The translations under genes were made by a program, and so were the position numbers. The notes beneath the pieces are model-generated. The model was not told the DNA's origin and did no database searches. It saw only the letters and a program-made list of their open reading frames with translations. A stretch of DNA of 64,000 bases, from the NCBI RefSeq assembly GCF_007859675.1, contig NZ_CP042305.1, positions 3,038,001-3,102,000 of the forward strand, written 5' to 3'. Below, piece by piece: positions 24,452 to 31,946 of this stretch; position 1 is the stretch's first letter; every line of letters starts with the position of its first letter. Origin of the DNA: Humibacter ginsenosidimutans (GTDB lineage: Bacteria > Actinomycetota > Actinomycetes > Actinomycetales > Microbacteriaceae).

Positions 24452-24473
24452 CGCGCCGGCGAAGCGCCGCGCG
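24452..24473. terminator. bidirectional terminator-like hairpin
   Basis: CGCGCCGGCG, loop AA(G), then CGCCGCGCG form a 9-bp stem with one bulged C between the convergent amidase and L,D-transpeptidase genes, which end 46 bp apart. Confidence 0.5.
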
Positions 24474-24492
24474 GGAGCTCTCCGGCGTGAGG

Positions 24493-25923
24493 TCAGTGGA
24501 TGTAGACCTCGATGCCGTCAGGCGACCAGTCGTAGAGCTGCTCGGCCTCGCTGTTCGGCATTCCGACGCAGCCGTGGCTCATCGGGTGCCCGAAGTTGTT
24601 GTGCCAGTACACGCCGTGGAAGCCGTCGCCGTTGCCGTCGAAGTACATCACCCATTGCACGTTCGGCACGCTGTAGCCGTACTGCGTGCTCGACATCGTC
24701 TGCTCGCGAACGTGCACGTTGACGGTGAAATGGCCGGTCGGTGTCGGCGTCGCGGAAAGCCCCGACGAGATCGGCCAGGAGCCGACGACCGCACCGTTCT
24801 GGATCATGGACAGGCGCTGCGTGCTCAGATCCACGTCGATGCTGCGCTTCAGGCTCGTCGTCTGGAACGGGGTCTCGGTCACGGGGAGGCGGTACTCGGC
24901 ATTGCCGTCGCTGAGCTGGGTCGCGAACGCCTGGGCCACGCCGCTGGTGTCACCGAGCGTGCGACCGGTCTTGCCCGCGGTGTCGACGCGCAGCACCGCT
25001 CCTGCACTGTTGACGATGTTCTGCGCGTTGACGGCCTGCCGGTTCACCTTGCCGGGCAGTCCGTCGACGGCCGCCTGGATCTTGTCCTGGTCGGCAGCGA
25101 TCGAGAAGCTCCCCGTGCTGTCGTCGGGAGTCACGGTCAGCCAGGATGCCGCGACATCCGGTGCGACGGGCACCGTGCGCTCGGTGCCGACGTAGAAGCC
25201 GATCGTGCCGAGCATGCCGTTGAGCTTCTTCGCCGTGGCCGCCGCAGTGTCTGTGCTGATCGGAGGCTGCGTTGCGGCCTGCGTCGTGCGCACGGAGACG
25301 TGATCGAGGTCGCGGCCGAAGGCCTTCTGCAGCGACCGCGCGAGCGCCGTGGTGTCCACCTTGGTGCCCGGCACGGCGGGCTTGGCGATGTAGGCCTTGC
25401 TCACGAGCTCGAGGGTGGCATCCGTCGACGTCGTGTAGTGAGCGGGGAGCGCCTGCTGCAGGGTCTTGTCCGCCTTGCCGGCTTCGAACGTGACGGGCGC
25501 CTCGATCGGAGCGCCGAACCATGCGCCGACGTTCCACAGAGGACGGTCGGCGAGCGCCCGATTCGTCAGCTCACCGGCCTTCACCTGCACGCCGAGCTGA
25601 CGGCCGGTCACCCTGGTGCCGTCGACGGTGATCGTCGCATCGGCGAGGCGCTGCGAGACGACGTTCGCCGCGATGCTCGGCGGCAGGCCGCCGACGGGAA
25701 CCCCGGCGACCGTGGTGCCAGGGGCGATCAGAAGGGTGAGCGCCGCGGCGAGCACCACCACGAAGGCTCCGCCCGCGATCCAGAGCCAGAGGAAGCGGCG
25801 CTTGCGCTTCGGTGCGGGCGCCGCTTCGGCGGCCTCGGCCCGGGGTGCGGCGGCCGTCTCCGCCGGCTTCGGCTCGTTCTGGCCGTCGCCGACGACAGAA
25901 TCGTGTGTCAACTGATCTGTCAC
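24493..25923 (-). CDS. L,D-transpeptidase (YkuD) with PG-binding domains
   Basis: A 476-residue membrane-anchored cell-wall cross-linking enzyme. It has a cytoplasmic Ala/Pro/Glu-rich N-terminus, one membrane segment at residues about 43-66 (FLWLWIAGGAFVVVLAAALT), two PG_binding_4-type repeats (about 80-330), then the YkuD domain from about 350. The catalytic motif is GVYWHNNFG ... MSHGCVGM with nucleophile Cys452. It makes 3-3 cross-links between stem peptides or attaches proteins. A good promoter lies upstream (25973-26001). Flanking it on both sides are paralogous amidase lipoproteins, making a small peptidoglycan-remodelling cluster. Confidence 0.92.
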   Translation of the reverse strand: MTDQLTHDSVVGDGQNEPKPAETAAAPRAEAAEAAPAPKRKRRFLWLWIAGGAFVVVLAAALTLLIAPGTTVAGVPVGGLPPSIAANVVSQRLADATITVDGTRVTGRQLGVQVKAGELTNRALADRPLWNVGAWFGAPIEAPVTFEAGKADKTLQQALPAHYTTSTDATLELVSKAYIAKPAVPGTKVDTTALARSLQKAFGRDLDHVSVRTTQAATQPPISTDTAAATAKKLNGMLGTIGFYVGTERTVPVAPDVAASWLTVTPDDSTGSFSIAADQDKIQAAVDGLPGKVNRQAVNAQNIVNSAGAVLRVDTAGKTGRTLGDTSGVAQAFATQLSDGNAEYRLPVTETPFQTTSLKRSIDVDLSTQRLSMIQNGAVVGSWPISSGLSATPTPTGHFTVNVHVREQTMSSTQYGYSVPNVQWVMYFDGNGDGFHGVYWHNNFGHPMSHGCVGMPNSEAEQLYDWSPDGIEVYIH

Positions 25924-25972
25924 GGCTGCCTCGTTCGCTCGGTGACCCCCCGCTGGGCGAAAACGTCAAAAG

Positions 25973-26001
25973 ACAATATAACCGCGCTTTGCACACGACA
26001 A
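25973..26001 (-). promoter_or_regulatory. promoter of the L,D-transpeptidase gene
   Basis: Reading leftwards: TTGTCG (-35, 26001-25996), a 17-bp spacer and TATTGT (-10, 25978-25973), in an AT-rich patch otherwise absent nearby. The start codon is 50 bp further on. Confidence 0.5.
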
Positions 26002-26103
26002 CTGGACTGTCTATCAGGTATGGTCTCCCGGCCGACCTCGGTATCCACCGGGAGCCCGGCCCGTCGTGCCGACGCACAGGATGCCCCCGCTACCGTCGAA
26101 GGC

Positions 26104-26742
26104 ATGGCGGAGACGAAGCGCAAGAGGCACGGTCGGTGGCGCGGAGCATCCGCTCTCTCGCTCGTGGTGGTGCTCGCACTCGCCGGATGCTCGGCGGGGC
26201 CGGCCCCGCTGCCCGAGCCCATCCAGAAGCAATACGACTACGCCATGGCGCACTGGAACCATTACAACACGAAGGTCTACGGAGACCTCAACCCGGTCGG
26301 CGGCGACTGCGCGAACTTCGTGAGCCAGACGCTCATCGCTCGCGGCTGGAAGATGAACGGCACCTGGTACAACCACGATGCGGCGGCCGACTGGAGCCCG
26401 GCGTGGGGCTACGTGCCGGCGATGAATGCCTACTTCGAGCAGAATGCGAAGGCACTGGGACTGACCGAATATCCGCTGAACAAGCGGTCGAAGATCGCCG
26501 TCGGCGACATCGTGATGTTCGACTGGGGTGATGGAACGCTCGACCACGTCGAAATCGTGAGCAAGGTGATCGACACCACGGTGGACGGCAAGAAGCACAT
26601 CGACATCAAGATGGCCGGACACAACAAGGACACGAAGTATCGCGACCTCGACTATGTGCTCGACAAGGAGTACAAGGACGCGACCGGCCACTTCTGGCAC
26701 ATCGCGTTGCCGTCGACGGCCAGCCCGACCCCGACAAAGTAG
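26104..26742 (+). CDS. secreted amidase-domain lipoprotein
   Basis: A 212-residue lipoprotein: signal LSLVVVLALAGC with lipid attachment at Cys29, then a single amidase domain with nucleophile Cys69 in VGGDCANFVSQ and a His in LDHVEIVSK. The domain is strongly similar to residues 170-330 of the protein at 23454 (shared LIARGW, WYNHDAAADWSPAWGYVP blocks) but lacks the IPT domain. TACCGT stands 7 nt before the ATG, suggesting a leaderless transcript. It is likely surface-acting on peptidoglycan peptides; the bond cleaved is unknown. Confidence 0.85.
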   Translation: MAETKRKRHGRWRGASALSLVVVLALAGCSAGPAPLPEPIQKQYDYAMAHWNHYNTKVYGDLNPVGGDCANFVSQTLIARGWKMNGTWYNHDAAADWSPAWGYVPAMNAYFEQNAKALGLTEYPLNKRSKIAVGDIVMFDWGDGTLDHVEIVSKVIDTTVDGKKHIDIKMAGHNKDTKYRDLDYVLDKEYKDATGHFWHIALPSTASPTPTK

Positions 26743-26756
26743 GCATGACGGCGGCG

Positions 26757-26828
26757 TGACACCACGTGGTGTCATTCAAATCTCCGAACCGCTTGACGTG
26801 ACACCATAGTGGTGTCACCATGGTGTCA
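26757..26828 (+). promoter_or_regulatory. dense TGACACCA/TGGTGTCA operator array
   Basis: TGACACCACGTGGTGTCA (26757-26774) is a perfect 18-bp palindrome; TGACACCA-TAG-TGGTGTCA (26799-26817) is a second with 8-bp arms (9 with flanking G/C); a further TGGTGTCA half-site (26821-26828) runs into the start codon of the RHH gene. A repressor bound here would cover both promoter and start, so autoregulation by the RHH protein is likely. Confidence 0.7.
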
Positions 26829-27334
26829 TGGAACTCGGGAGATACGTCGACGAACTTCAGCACCAGCTGGCGGCGGCGGCCGCGGCCGGCACCGACGAGA
26901 CGCGTGAGACGGCCGGGCGACTGACGACGGCTCTGGATGCCGCGGCACGGCTCATGCTGCTCGAGGCACTCGGCGGCGCCGCGGCCGAGATCACCGCGGA
27001 ACTCGCTCCCGGGTCGGTCGAGGTGCGGCTGCGCGGACGTGAGCCGGAGTTCGTCGTCACGCCGGCTCCGAACTGGGACTCGGCTCCCGAGCCGGCCGCG
27101 GTCGCCGCGCCGGAGGCATCCACTCCCGTCGACGGTGAAGAGGGTGCGACGATCCGCACCACGTTGCGGCTTCCCGATGAGCTCAAGACACGGGTCGAGG
27201 CGGCCGCCGCCCGCGACGGCGTGTCGGTGAACACCTGGCTGGTGCGGGCCATCGCCGCCACGCTCGACGGCGGAACACGCAGAACGATCTCGTTCGAGAC
27301 CAACGGCAAGCGCGTCACCGGTTGGGTGCGCTGA
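26828..27334 (+). CDS. ribbon-helix-helix DNA-binding protein (HicB/Arc-like C-terminus)
   Basis: A 168-residue protein. The N-terminal half is helical and Ala-rich (MELGRYVDELQHQLAAAAAA), probably for oligomerisation. Residues about 109-145 (IRTTLRLPDELKTRVEAAAA, then RDGVSVNTWLVRAIAATL) are a ribbon-helix-helix fold of the Arc/HicB-antitoxin type, which binds palindromes as dimers. The start codon itself overlaps a TGGTGTCA half-site of the upstream operator. It heads an operon with the DUF4097-type gene 40 bp downstream and probably the ABC exporter genes. No toxin gene of HicA type is adjacent, so it is more likely a regulator than an antitoxin. Confidence 0.78.
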   Translation: MELGRYVDELQHQLAAAAAAGTDETRETAGRLTTALDAAARLMLLEALGGAAAEITAELAPGSVEVRLRGREPEFVVTPAPNWDSAPEPAAVAAPEASTPVDGEEGATIRTTLRLPDELKTRVEAAAARDGVSVNTWLVRAIAATLDGGTRRTISFETNGKRVTGWVR

Positions 27335-27374
27335 AGAGATGCGCCAGCTCGAAGACATGCAGAGGAGAGGCACC

Positions 27375-28235
27375 ATGGAAACCGAGTACGAGACTCCGCA
27401 GCCGATCCGGGTCGTGCTCGACCTGCTCGTCGTCGTCGCCCTGCGGGTCACGGCGACCGACACCACGACCACCACGGTCTCCGTGAAGGCTGCAGACCCC
27501 ACCAAGAAAGACGACGTGCGGGCCCTGGGCGAGGTGAGCGTCGACTTCATCGACGGCGTGCTCGGCCTGCGGATCGCCCGCACCCTGCGCTACTACACCT
27601 GGTTCAGCGGCAGCCCCCGGCTGATCGTCGACATCACCGTGCCGACCGGGTCGAGCCTGGAGGGCAAGCTCGGCGCGGGCAACGCCACCACCGAGGGGGT
27701 GCTCGGTGAGTGCTCGTTGCGCACCGGGGCGGGCGAGCTCCGCGTCGAGCACGCCGGAGCCACCACGCTGCACAGCGGTGCCGGTGCGATTCAGGCCGGC
27801 CGCGTCGGCGGCCCGCTGCGCGTGACCAACGGCGCTGGGTCCATTCGCGTCGGCACGCTCGAGGGCGAGGGCTACGTCAAGAACACCACGGGCAGCACGG
27901 TGTTCGGCGAGGTCGAGGGACCCTTGACCATGAGGTCGGTCACCGGTGACGTGCTCATCGAGCAGTTGAACGGCTCGGCCGAGATCAAATGCGCCCACGG
28001 CGAGGTGCGCATCGATCGGGTCGGCACCGGCGAGGTGCGGATCGACGGCGGCTATGGCTCGATCGAGGTCGGCGTGCCGGAAGGCACGGCCGCCTGGCTC
28101 GACATCGCATCGAAGCACGGTGCGGTGCACAACGGCCTGGAGACCACCTCGGCCCCGGTCGAGACCGACCGCACGGTCGCCGTCACGGCCCACGCGGACT
28201 ACGCGTCCATCACCATCCGACGGCCGCTCACCTGA
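27375..28235 (+). CDS. DUF4097-family beta-strand repeat protein
   Basis: A 286-residue cytoplasmic protein whose C-terminal 170 residues form regularly spaced beta strands of the adhesin/DUF4097 type (AGELRVEHAG, GAIQAGRVGG, GSIRVGTLEG, GDVLIEQLNG, GEVRIDRVGT, GSIEVGVPEG), predicted to make a right-handed beta-helix. There is no signal peptide or membrane segment. An AGGAGAGG ribosome site 4 nt before ATG 27375 fixes the start. It lies between an autoregulated RHH gene and a drug-type ABC exporter. Family function is unproven; such proteins often accompany envelope-stress or export operons. Confidence 0.8.
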   Translation: METEYETPQPIRVVLDLLVVVALRVTATDTTTTTVSVKAADPTKKDDVRALGEVSVDFIDGVLGLRIARTLRYYTWFSGSPRLIVDITVPTGSSLEGKLGAGNATTEGVLGECSLRTGAGELRVEHAGATTLHSGAGAIQAGRVGGPLRVTNGAGSIRVGTLEGEGYVKNTTGSTVFGEVEGPLTMRSVTGDVLIEQLNGSAEIKCAHGEVRIDRVGTGEVRIDGGYGSIEVGVPEGTAAWLDIASKHGAVHNGLETTSAPVETDRTVAVTAHADYASITIRRPLT

Positions 28236-28252
28236 TCCATCCATCCATCGAC

Positions 28253-28310
28253 TTCAGGTTGCACGAACGGCCCTTGTCAGGGCCCATAAGGGCGAACTTC
28301 GCGACCTGAA
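28253..28310. repeat. inverted repeat with competing inner hairpins
   Basis: TTCAGGTTGCACGAA (28253-28267) pairs with TTCGCGACCTGAA (28298-28310). Inside, GCCCT/AGGGC (28270-28283) and GCCCTT/AAGGGC (28270-28293) are mutually exclusive stems. It lies between the DUF4097 gene and the ABC genes and may end or attenuate the transcript, or be a dispersed repeat. Confidence 0.55.
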
Positions 28311-28459
28311 CGGCACGACGACGAACGCCTGCACCGAGGCGGTGATCGGTGCGCCCGAAAACAGGGCGGGCATGCGAGAGCCGCACCGGGCATCCATGAG
28401 CACGACGTCGACGAACGTCACCGCGAACGCAATCAACGAACGAGAGAACGGAAACCACC

Positions 28460-29302
28460 ATGACGACCACCGCAGTGCGGGCACCTGCCATCCACGTGCA
28501 GGGCCTGACGAAGTCCTACGGAAAGCTCGAGGTGCTGAAGGGCGTCGACTTCGACGTCGCATCCGGCAGCATCTTCGCCCTGCTCGGCTCCAACGGGGCG
28601 GGCAAGACGACGGCCATCCGCATCCTCACCTCACTGCTGCATGCCGACGGCGGGGCGGCGACGGTGACCGGTTTCGACGTGTTCAAGCAGGGCGCCGACG
28701 TGCGGCAGTCGATCAGCCTGACCGGGCAGTTCGCGGCCGTGGACGACATTCTCACCGGGCGCGAGAACCTCGTGCTCATCGCCCAGCTGCGGCACGTGAA
28801 GAGCCCAGGAGGCGTCGCCGACGCCCTTCTCGCGCGGTTCTCTCTCACCGAGGCGGGCAGCCGCAAGGTCGCCACCTACTCGGGCGGAATGCGTCGTCGG
28901 CTCGACATCGCGATGAGCCTCATCGGCAATCCGCCGGTGATCTTCCTCGACGAGCCCACAACCGGCCTCGACCCCGAGGCGCGCATCGAGGTCTGGGATG
29001 CCGTCAAGCAGCTGGCAGCAGGCGGCACCACCGTGCTGCTCACCACCCAATACCTCGACGAGGCCGAGCAGCTGGCCGACCGCATCGCCATCCTCCACAA
29101 GGGCCGCATCATCGTGAACGGCACCCTGGCGGAGCTCAAGGCGCTGCTGCCGCCGGCGAAGGTCGAATACGTCGAGAAGCAGCCGAGTCTCGAGGACGTG
29201 TTCTTCGCGATCGTCGGCGACAACGGCGGCGAGTCGGCGGACGCCGACACCACTGGCGATTCCGACAAGGCCGGCGCGACCGCCTGCGCGAACGAGAAGT
29301 AG
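28460..29302 (+). CDS. ABC transporter ATP-binding protein, DrrA-type
   Basis: A 280-residue ATPase: Walker A GSNGAGKT at residues 43-50, Q-loop near SLTGQFAAVDD, signature TYSGGM near 139, Walker B VIFLDEPTTGLDPEA near 160, and H-loop replaced by Q in LLTTQYLDEAEQ, as in daunorubicin-resistance DrrA proteins. The C-terminal extension (EYVEKQPSLEDVFFAIVGDN) is also DrrA-like, followed by an acidic tail. It powers the ABC-2 permease encoded 9 bp downstream; the substrate is unknown, with antibiotics or lipids typical. Confidence 0.92.
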   Translation: MTTTAVRAPAIHVQGLTKSYGKLEVLKGVDFDVASGSIFALLGSNGAGKTTAIRILTSLLHADGGAATVTGFDVFKQGADVRQSISLTGQFAAVDDILTGRENLVLIAQLRHVKSPGGVADALLARFSLTEAGSRKVATYSGGMRRRLDIAMSLIGNPPVIFLDEPTTGLDPEARIEVWDAVKQLAAGGTTVLLTTQYLDEAEQLADRIAILHKGRIIVNGTLAELKALLPPAKVEYVEKQPSLEDVFFAIVGDNGGESADADTTGDSDKAGATACANEK

Positions 29303-29311
29303 GCGAGGACC

Positions 29312-30121
29312 ATGACAACGACAACGACTCAGCCGCCCGCCGCATCGCGGGCGTCGAGCGGGACGCACTTCTTCGGCGACACCGCGGTGCTCACCGGCCG
29401 CACCGTCAAGCACATCACCCGCAGCCTCGACACCATCATCACGACCTGCATCATGCCGATCGGGTTCCTGTTGCTGTTCGTCTACGTGCTCGGCGGCGCC
29501 ATCAACACCGGCACGGACATCTCGTACGTGAACTACCTGCTGCCCGGCATCCTGCTCATCACCGTGGCGTCGGGCATCTCGTACACGGCGTTCCGGCTGT
29601 TCCTCGACATGCAGGGCGGCATCTTCGAACGCTTCCAGTCCATGCCGATCGCGCGGTCGTCGGTGCTGTGGGCCCATGTGCTCACGTCGATGATCGCGAA
29701 CGTGGTGTCGATGGTCGTCGTGGTGGGCGTCGCGTTGCTGATGGGCTTCCGCACGGGGGCGAGCGTGCTCGACTGGCTGGCCGTGGCGGGCATCCTGCTG
29801 CTCTTCACCCTCGCGCTCACATGGATCGCCGTCATCCCGGGCCTGACCGCCAAGAGCGTGGATGGCGCGAGTGCGTTCTCGTACCCGCTCATCTTCTTGC
29901 CGTTCATCAGCTCGGCCTTCGTGCCGACGGCATCCATGCCGGGGCCTGTCGCCTGGTTCGCGGAGTACCAGCCGGTGACGCCGATCGTGAACACCATTCG
30001 CGACCTGTTCACCGGACAGCCCGTGGGCAGCGACATCGGGGTGGCGCTGGCGTGGATGGTGGGGATTCTGGTCGTGGCGTACGTCGCCGCGCAGGTGATC
30101 TATCGCAAGAAGATCAGCTGA
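29312..30121 (+). CDS. ABC-2 type transporter permease, DrrB-type
   Basis: A 269-residue membrane protein with six segments and the DrrB-like region TFRLFLDMQGGIFERFQSMP-type loop (residues about 88-112) followed by segments AFSYPLIFLPFISSAFVPT and the C-terminal VAYVAAQVIYRKK. It partners the upstream ATPase as a half-transporter exporter. The gene is followed by a hairpin repeat (30141-30224) and a convergent MarR gene, which probably regulates this exporter or the neighbouring hydrolase. Confidence 0.9.
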   Translation: MTTTTTQPPAASRASSGTHFFGDTAVLTGRTVKHITRSLDTIITTCIMPIGFLLLFVYVLGGAINTGTDISYVNYLLPGILLITVASGISYTAFRLFLDMQGGIFERFQSMPIARSSVLWAHVLTSMIANVVSMVVVVGVALLMGFRTGASVLDWLAVAGILLLFTLALTWIAVIPGLTAKSVDGASAFSYPLIFLPFISSAFVPTASMPGPVAWFAEYQPVTPIVNTIRDLFTGQPVGSDIGVALAWMVGILVVAYVAAQVIYRKKIS

Positions 30122-30140
30122 ACAGTCGCGCCCCGGCCGC

Positions 30141-30224
30141 TCCGCACGAAAACAGGCAGATCGCGCCACAACAGGCGGATCTCGCCTGTTTTCGTGCGGA
30201 GAGCGCGATTCTGTCTGTTTTCGG
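30141..30224. repeat. intergenic hairpin repeat A (78-bp family), probable bidirectional terminator
   Basis: TCCGCACGAAAACAGGC (30141-30157) is exactly complementary to 30184-30200, followed by a third CTGTTTTCG copy ending at 30224. The 78 bp from 30147 to 30224 recur at 31787-31864 with about 85 percent identity by eye. Both copies lie between convergent genes. Confidence 0.75.
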
Positions 30225-30257
30225 ATGTGCTGCAGCCAGCGTCAGCGGTGGGCGATG

Positions 30258-30731
30258 TCAGCGGTGGGCGATGATCGTGTCCAGGGCGGTGCGCAGGCGG
30301 TCGACACCACCGGTGCCGAGCACCCCGTCCAGCCACTTCTCGTAGTCGACGACGATGGCCACCCCGGTGTTCAAGAGCCGCTCGCCGGATGGCGTCAGCC
30401 GGTAGAGCTTCGCGCGACCGTCGGTCGGGTCGGGTGCCAGGCTCAGATAGCCGCGCTTGACGAGGTGGGCGGCGAGCTCGGCGGATGCCTGCTTCGTGCG
30501 CCCGCCGCACTGGGTGAGAACCGCGAGCCTCGATCCATGCGGTTCGACGAGCGACAGCAGCGACACGTGCGGCACGCCGACGTCGTCATATCCGTGCTCG
30601 CGAAGCGTGCGCTCCAGATGCAGCACGAGGGTGCGCTGGGCCTCGCGCATGAGGTCCCCGAGCGGTTTATGCCGAGGGGAGAATTTCGTCAGGCCCTTGA
30701 CTGATTCGACAGCGGTGGGCAATGTGGTCAT
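30258..30731 (-). CDS. MarR-family transcriptional regulator
   Basis: A 157-residue winged-helix protein: MREAQRTLVLHLERTLREHG (helix 1), LTQCGGRTKQASAELAAHLV (recognition region), DPTDGRAKLYRLTPSGERLL (wing and following strand, the D-x-R-x-K MarR pattern). ATG 30731 is chosen because TATAGT stands 7 nt upstream, making a leaderless transcript; the much longer in-frame extension runs antisense to the hydrolase gene. It is convergent with the ABC exporter and divergent from the hydrolase at 30858. Confidence 0.85.
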   Translation of the reverse strand: MTTLPTAVESVKGLTKFSPRHKPLGDLMREAQRTLVLHLERTLREHGYDDVGVPHVSLLSLVEPHGSRLAVLTQCGGRTKQASAELAAHLVKRGYLSLAPDPTDGRAKLYRLTPSGERLLNTGVAIVVDYEKWLDGVLGTGGVDRLRTALDTIIAHR

Positions 30732-30857
30732 GTGCCTGACTATATCGAGCAAGAGTCGCAACTCCGGGGCGAGACGGCATCCGGGGGCCGGCCGGCATCG
30801 GCCGCAAGTCCGGATTCCGCACCCGCCGCCGTCCCGGTGTCCGTCCCCGGGCGTCCG

Positions 30858-31730
30858 CCGATGCCAGAGGTCGCAGGCGTGAGGCATCGCATGGTCGAGG
30901 TGCTCGGGTCGGCCATGCACCTCGCCGAGGCCGGCGCGGAGGACGCGCCGCCGGTCATCCTGCTGCATGGGTTTCCCCAGCACTGGTACGCGTGGCGGCA
31001 CCTCGTGCCGTCGCTGGCCGCCGAACACAGGGTGATCGCGGTCGATCTGCCGGGCTTCGGCTGGAGCGCACCGTCGCGCATCGGTTACTCGACGGATTCC
31101 CGCACCCGCGCGCTCATCGCGCTGCTCGACGAGCTCGGCCTGGGCACGGTCGATGTGATCGGCCACGACTGGGGCGCGTGGCTCGGCTTCCGGTTGGCGC
31201 TGGATGCGCCGGAGCGGGTGGGTCGGCTCGTCTCGATCGGCGAGCTGCACCCGTGGCCGCTCCAGCGCAGACTCGTGCCGAGCACGTGGCGCATGTGGGT
31301 GACGGCGCTGTTCGAAATGCCGGGGCTGGGCGTGGCGGTGCAGAAGCGGCGAAGCACGATCGCCTGGTTCCTCGCGCGGGATGCCCGCGAGCCGTCCGTC
31401 TGGTCCCGCGAGCTCATCGATGCGTATGCCGACGTGGCCGCGGTGCCCGCGGCATCCGAGGCAGGTCAGAAGATGCACGCCGCGTTCATCGCACGGGACA
31501 TTCCGCGGCTGGTCCTGCGCCGAGACCGATCACGGTCGTTCACCACCCCGACGCTGCTCGTGGCCGCCGACAACGACCGGTACATTCCGGCCTGGTTGAT
31601 GAAGCCGCCGCGCTCCAGGGAGAACGTGCTGAGCGTGCGCACCGTTCGCGGCGGGCACTTCGTGCTGGACGAGAATCCGGATGCCGTGGGCGAGCTGGTG
31701 CTCGCGCACCTCGCGGCCGCCGCAGGTTGA
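30858..31730 (+). CDS. alpha/beta hydrolase, epoxide hydrolase-like
   Basis: A 290-residue hydrolase with an Asp nucleophile: oxyanion motif ILLHGFPQHWYAWRH, nucleophile elbow VIGHDWGAWLGFRL (HDWGA, Asp not Ser), a cap domain, and the catalytic His in RGGHFVLDENPD near the C-terminus. Asp-nucleophile members are epoxide hydrolases, haloalkane dehalogenases or fluoroacetate dehalogenases; epoxide hydrolase is the most common. ATG 30858 leaves 126 bp for the divergent MarR promoter; the frame is open back to GTG 30732, but that would abut the marR start codon. Confidence 0.85.
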   Translation, partial: PMPEVAGVRHRMVEVLGSAMHLAEAGAEDAPPVILLHGFPQHWYAWRHLVPSLAAEHRVIAVDLPGFGWSAPSRIGYSTDSRTRALIALLDELGLGTVDVIGHDWGAWLGFRLALDAPERVGRLVSIGELHPWPLQRRLVPSTWRMWVTALFEMPGLGVAVQKRRSTIAWFLARDAREPSVWSRELIDAYADVAAVPAASEAGQKMHAAFIARDIPRLVLRRDRSRSFTTPTLLVAADNDRYIPAWLMKPPRSRENVLSVRTVRGGHFVLDENPDAVGELVLAHLAAAAG

Positions 31731-31786
31731 GCCCGTCGAAACCAGTGGCGGGACGCGCCGTCCTCTTCCTTCCCTGGAACGGTCGA

Positions 31787-31864
31787 CGAAAACAAGCAGA
31801 CCGCGCGACAACAGGCAGATCTGGTCTGTTTTCGTGCGGAGAGCGCGACCCTGCCTGTTTTCGG
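31787..31864. repeat. intergenic hairpin repeat B (78-bp family)
   Basis: Second copy of the element at 30147-30224, same length; conserved blocks include ACAACAGGC and TTTTCGTGCGGAGAGCGCGA. It is again between convergent genes (hydrolase and pgm), so it probably serves as a terminator. Confidence 0.75.
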
Positions 31865-31946
31865 AAGGTGCGGGCGGAGCGGATGCGGGCGGAGTGGGGT
31901 TCGGGCCGGTGTATCTGGGACCGGGGTGGGCTCGGACGGTGGGCCG

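Noticed and set aside
26828..28235. HicAB-type toxin-antitoxin pair
   Set aside because: The RHH protein is HicB-like only at its C-terminus and the neighbour is a 286-residue beta-strand protein, not a small HicA toxin.
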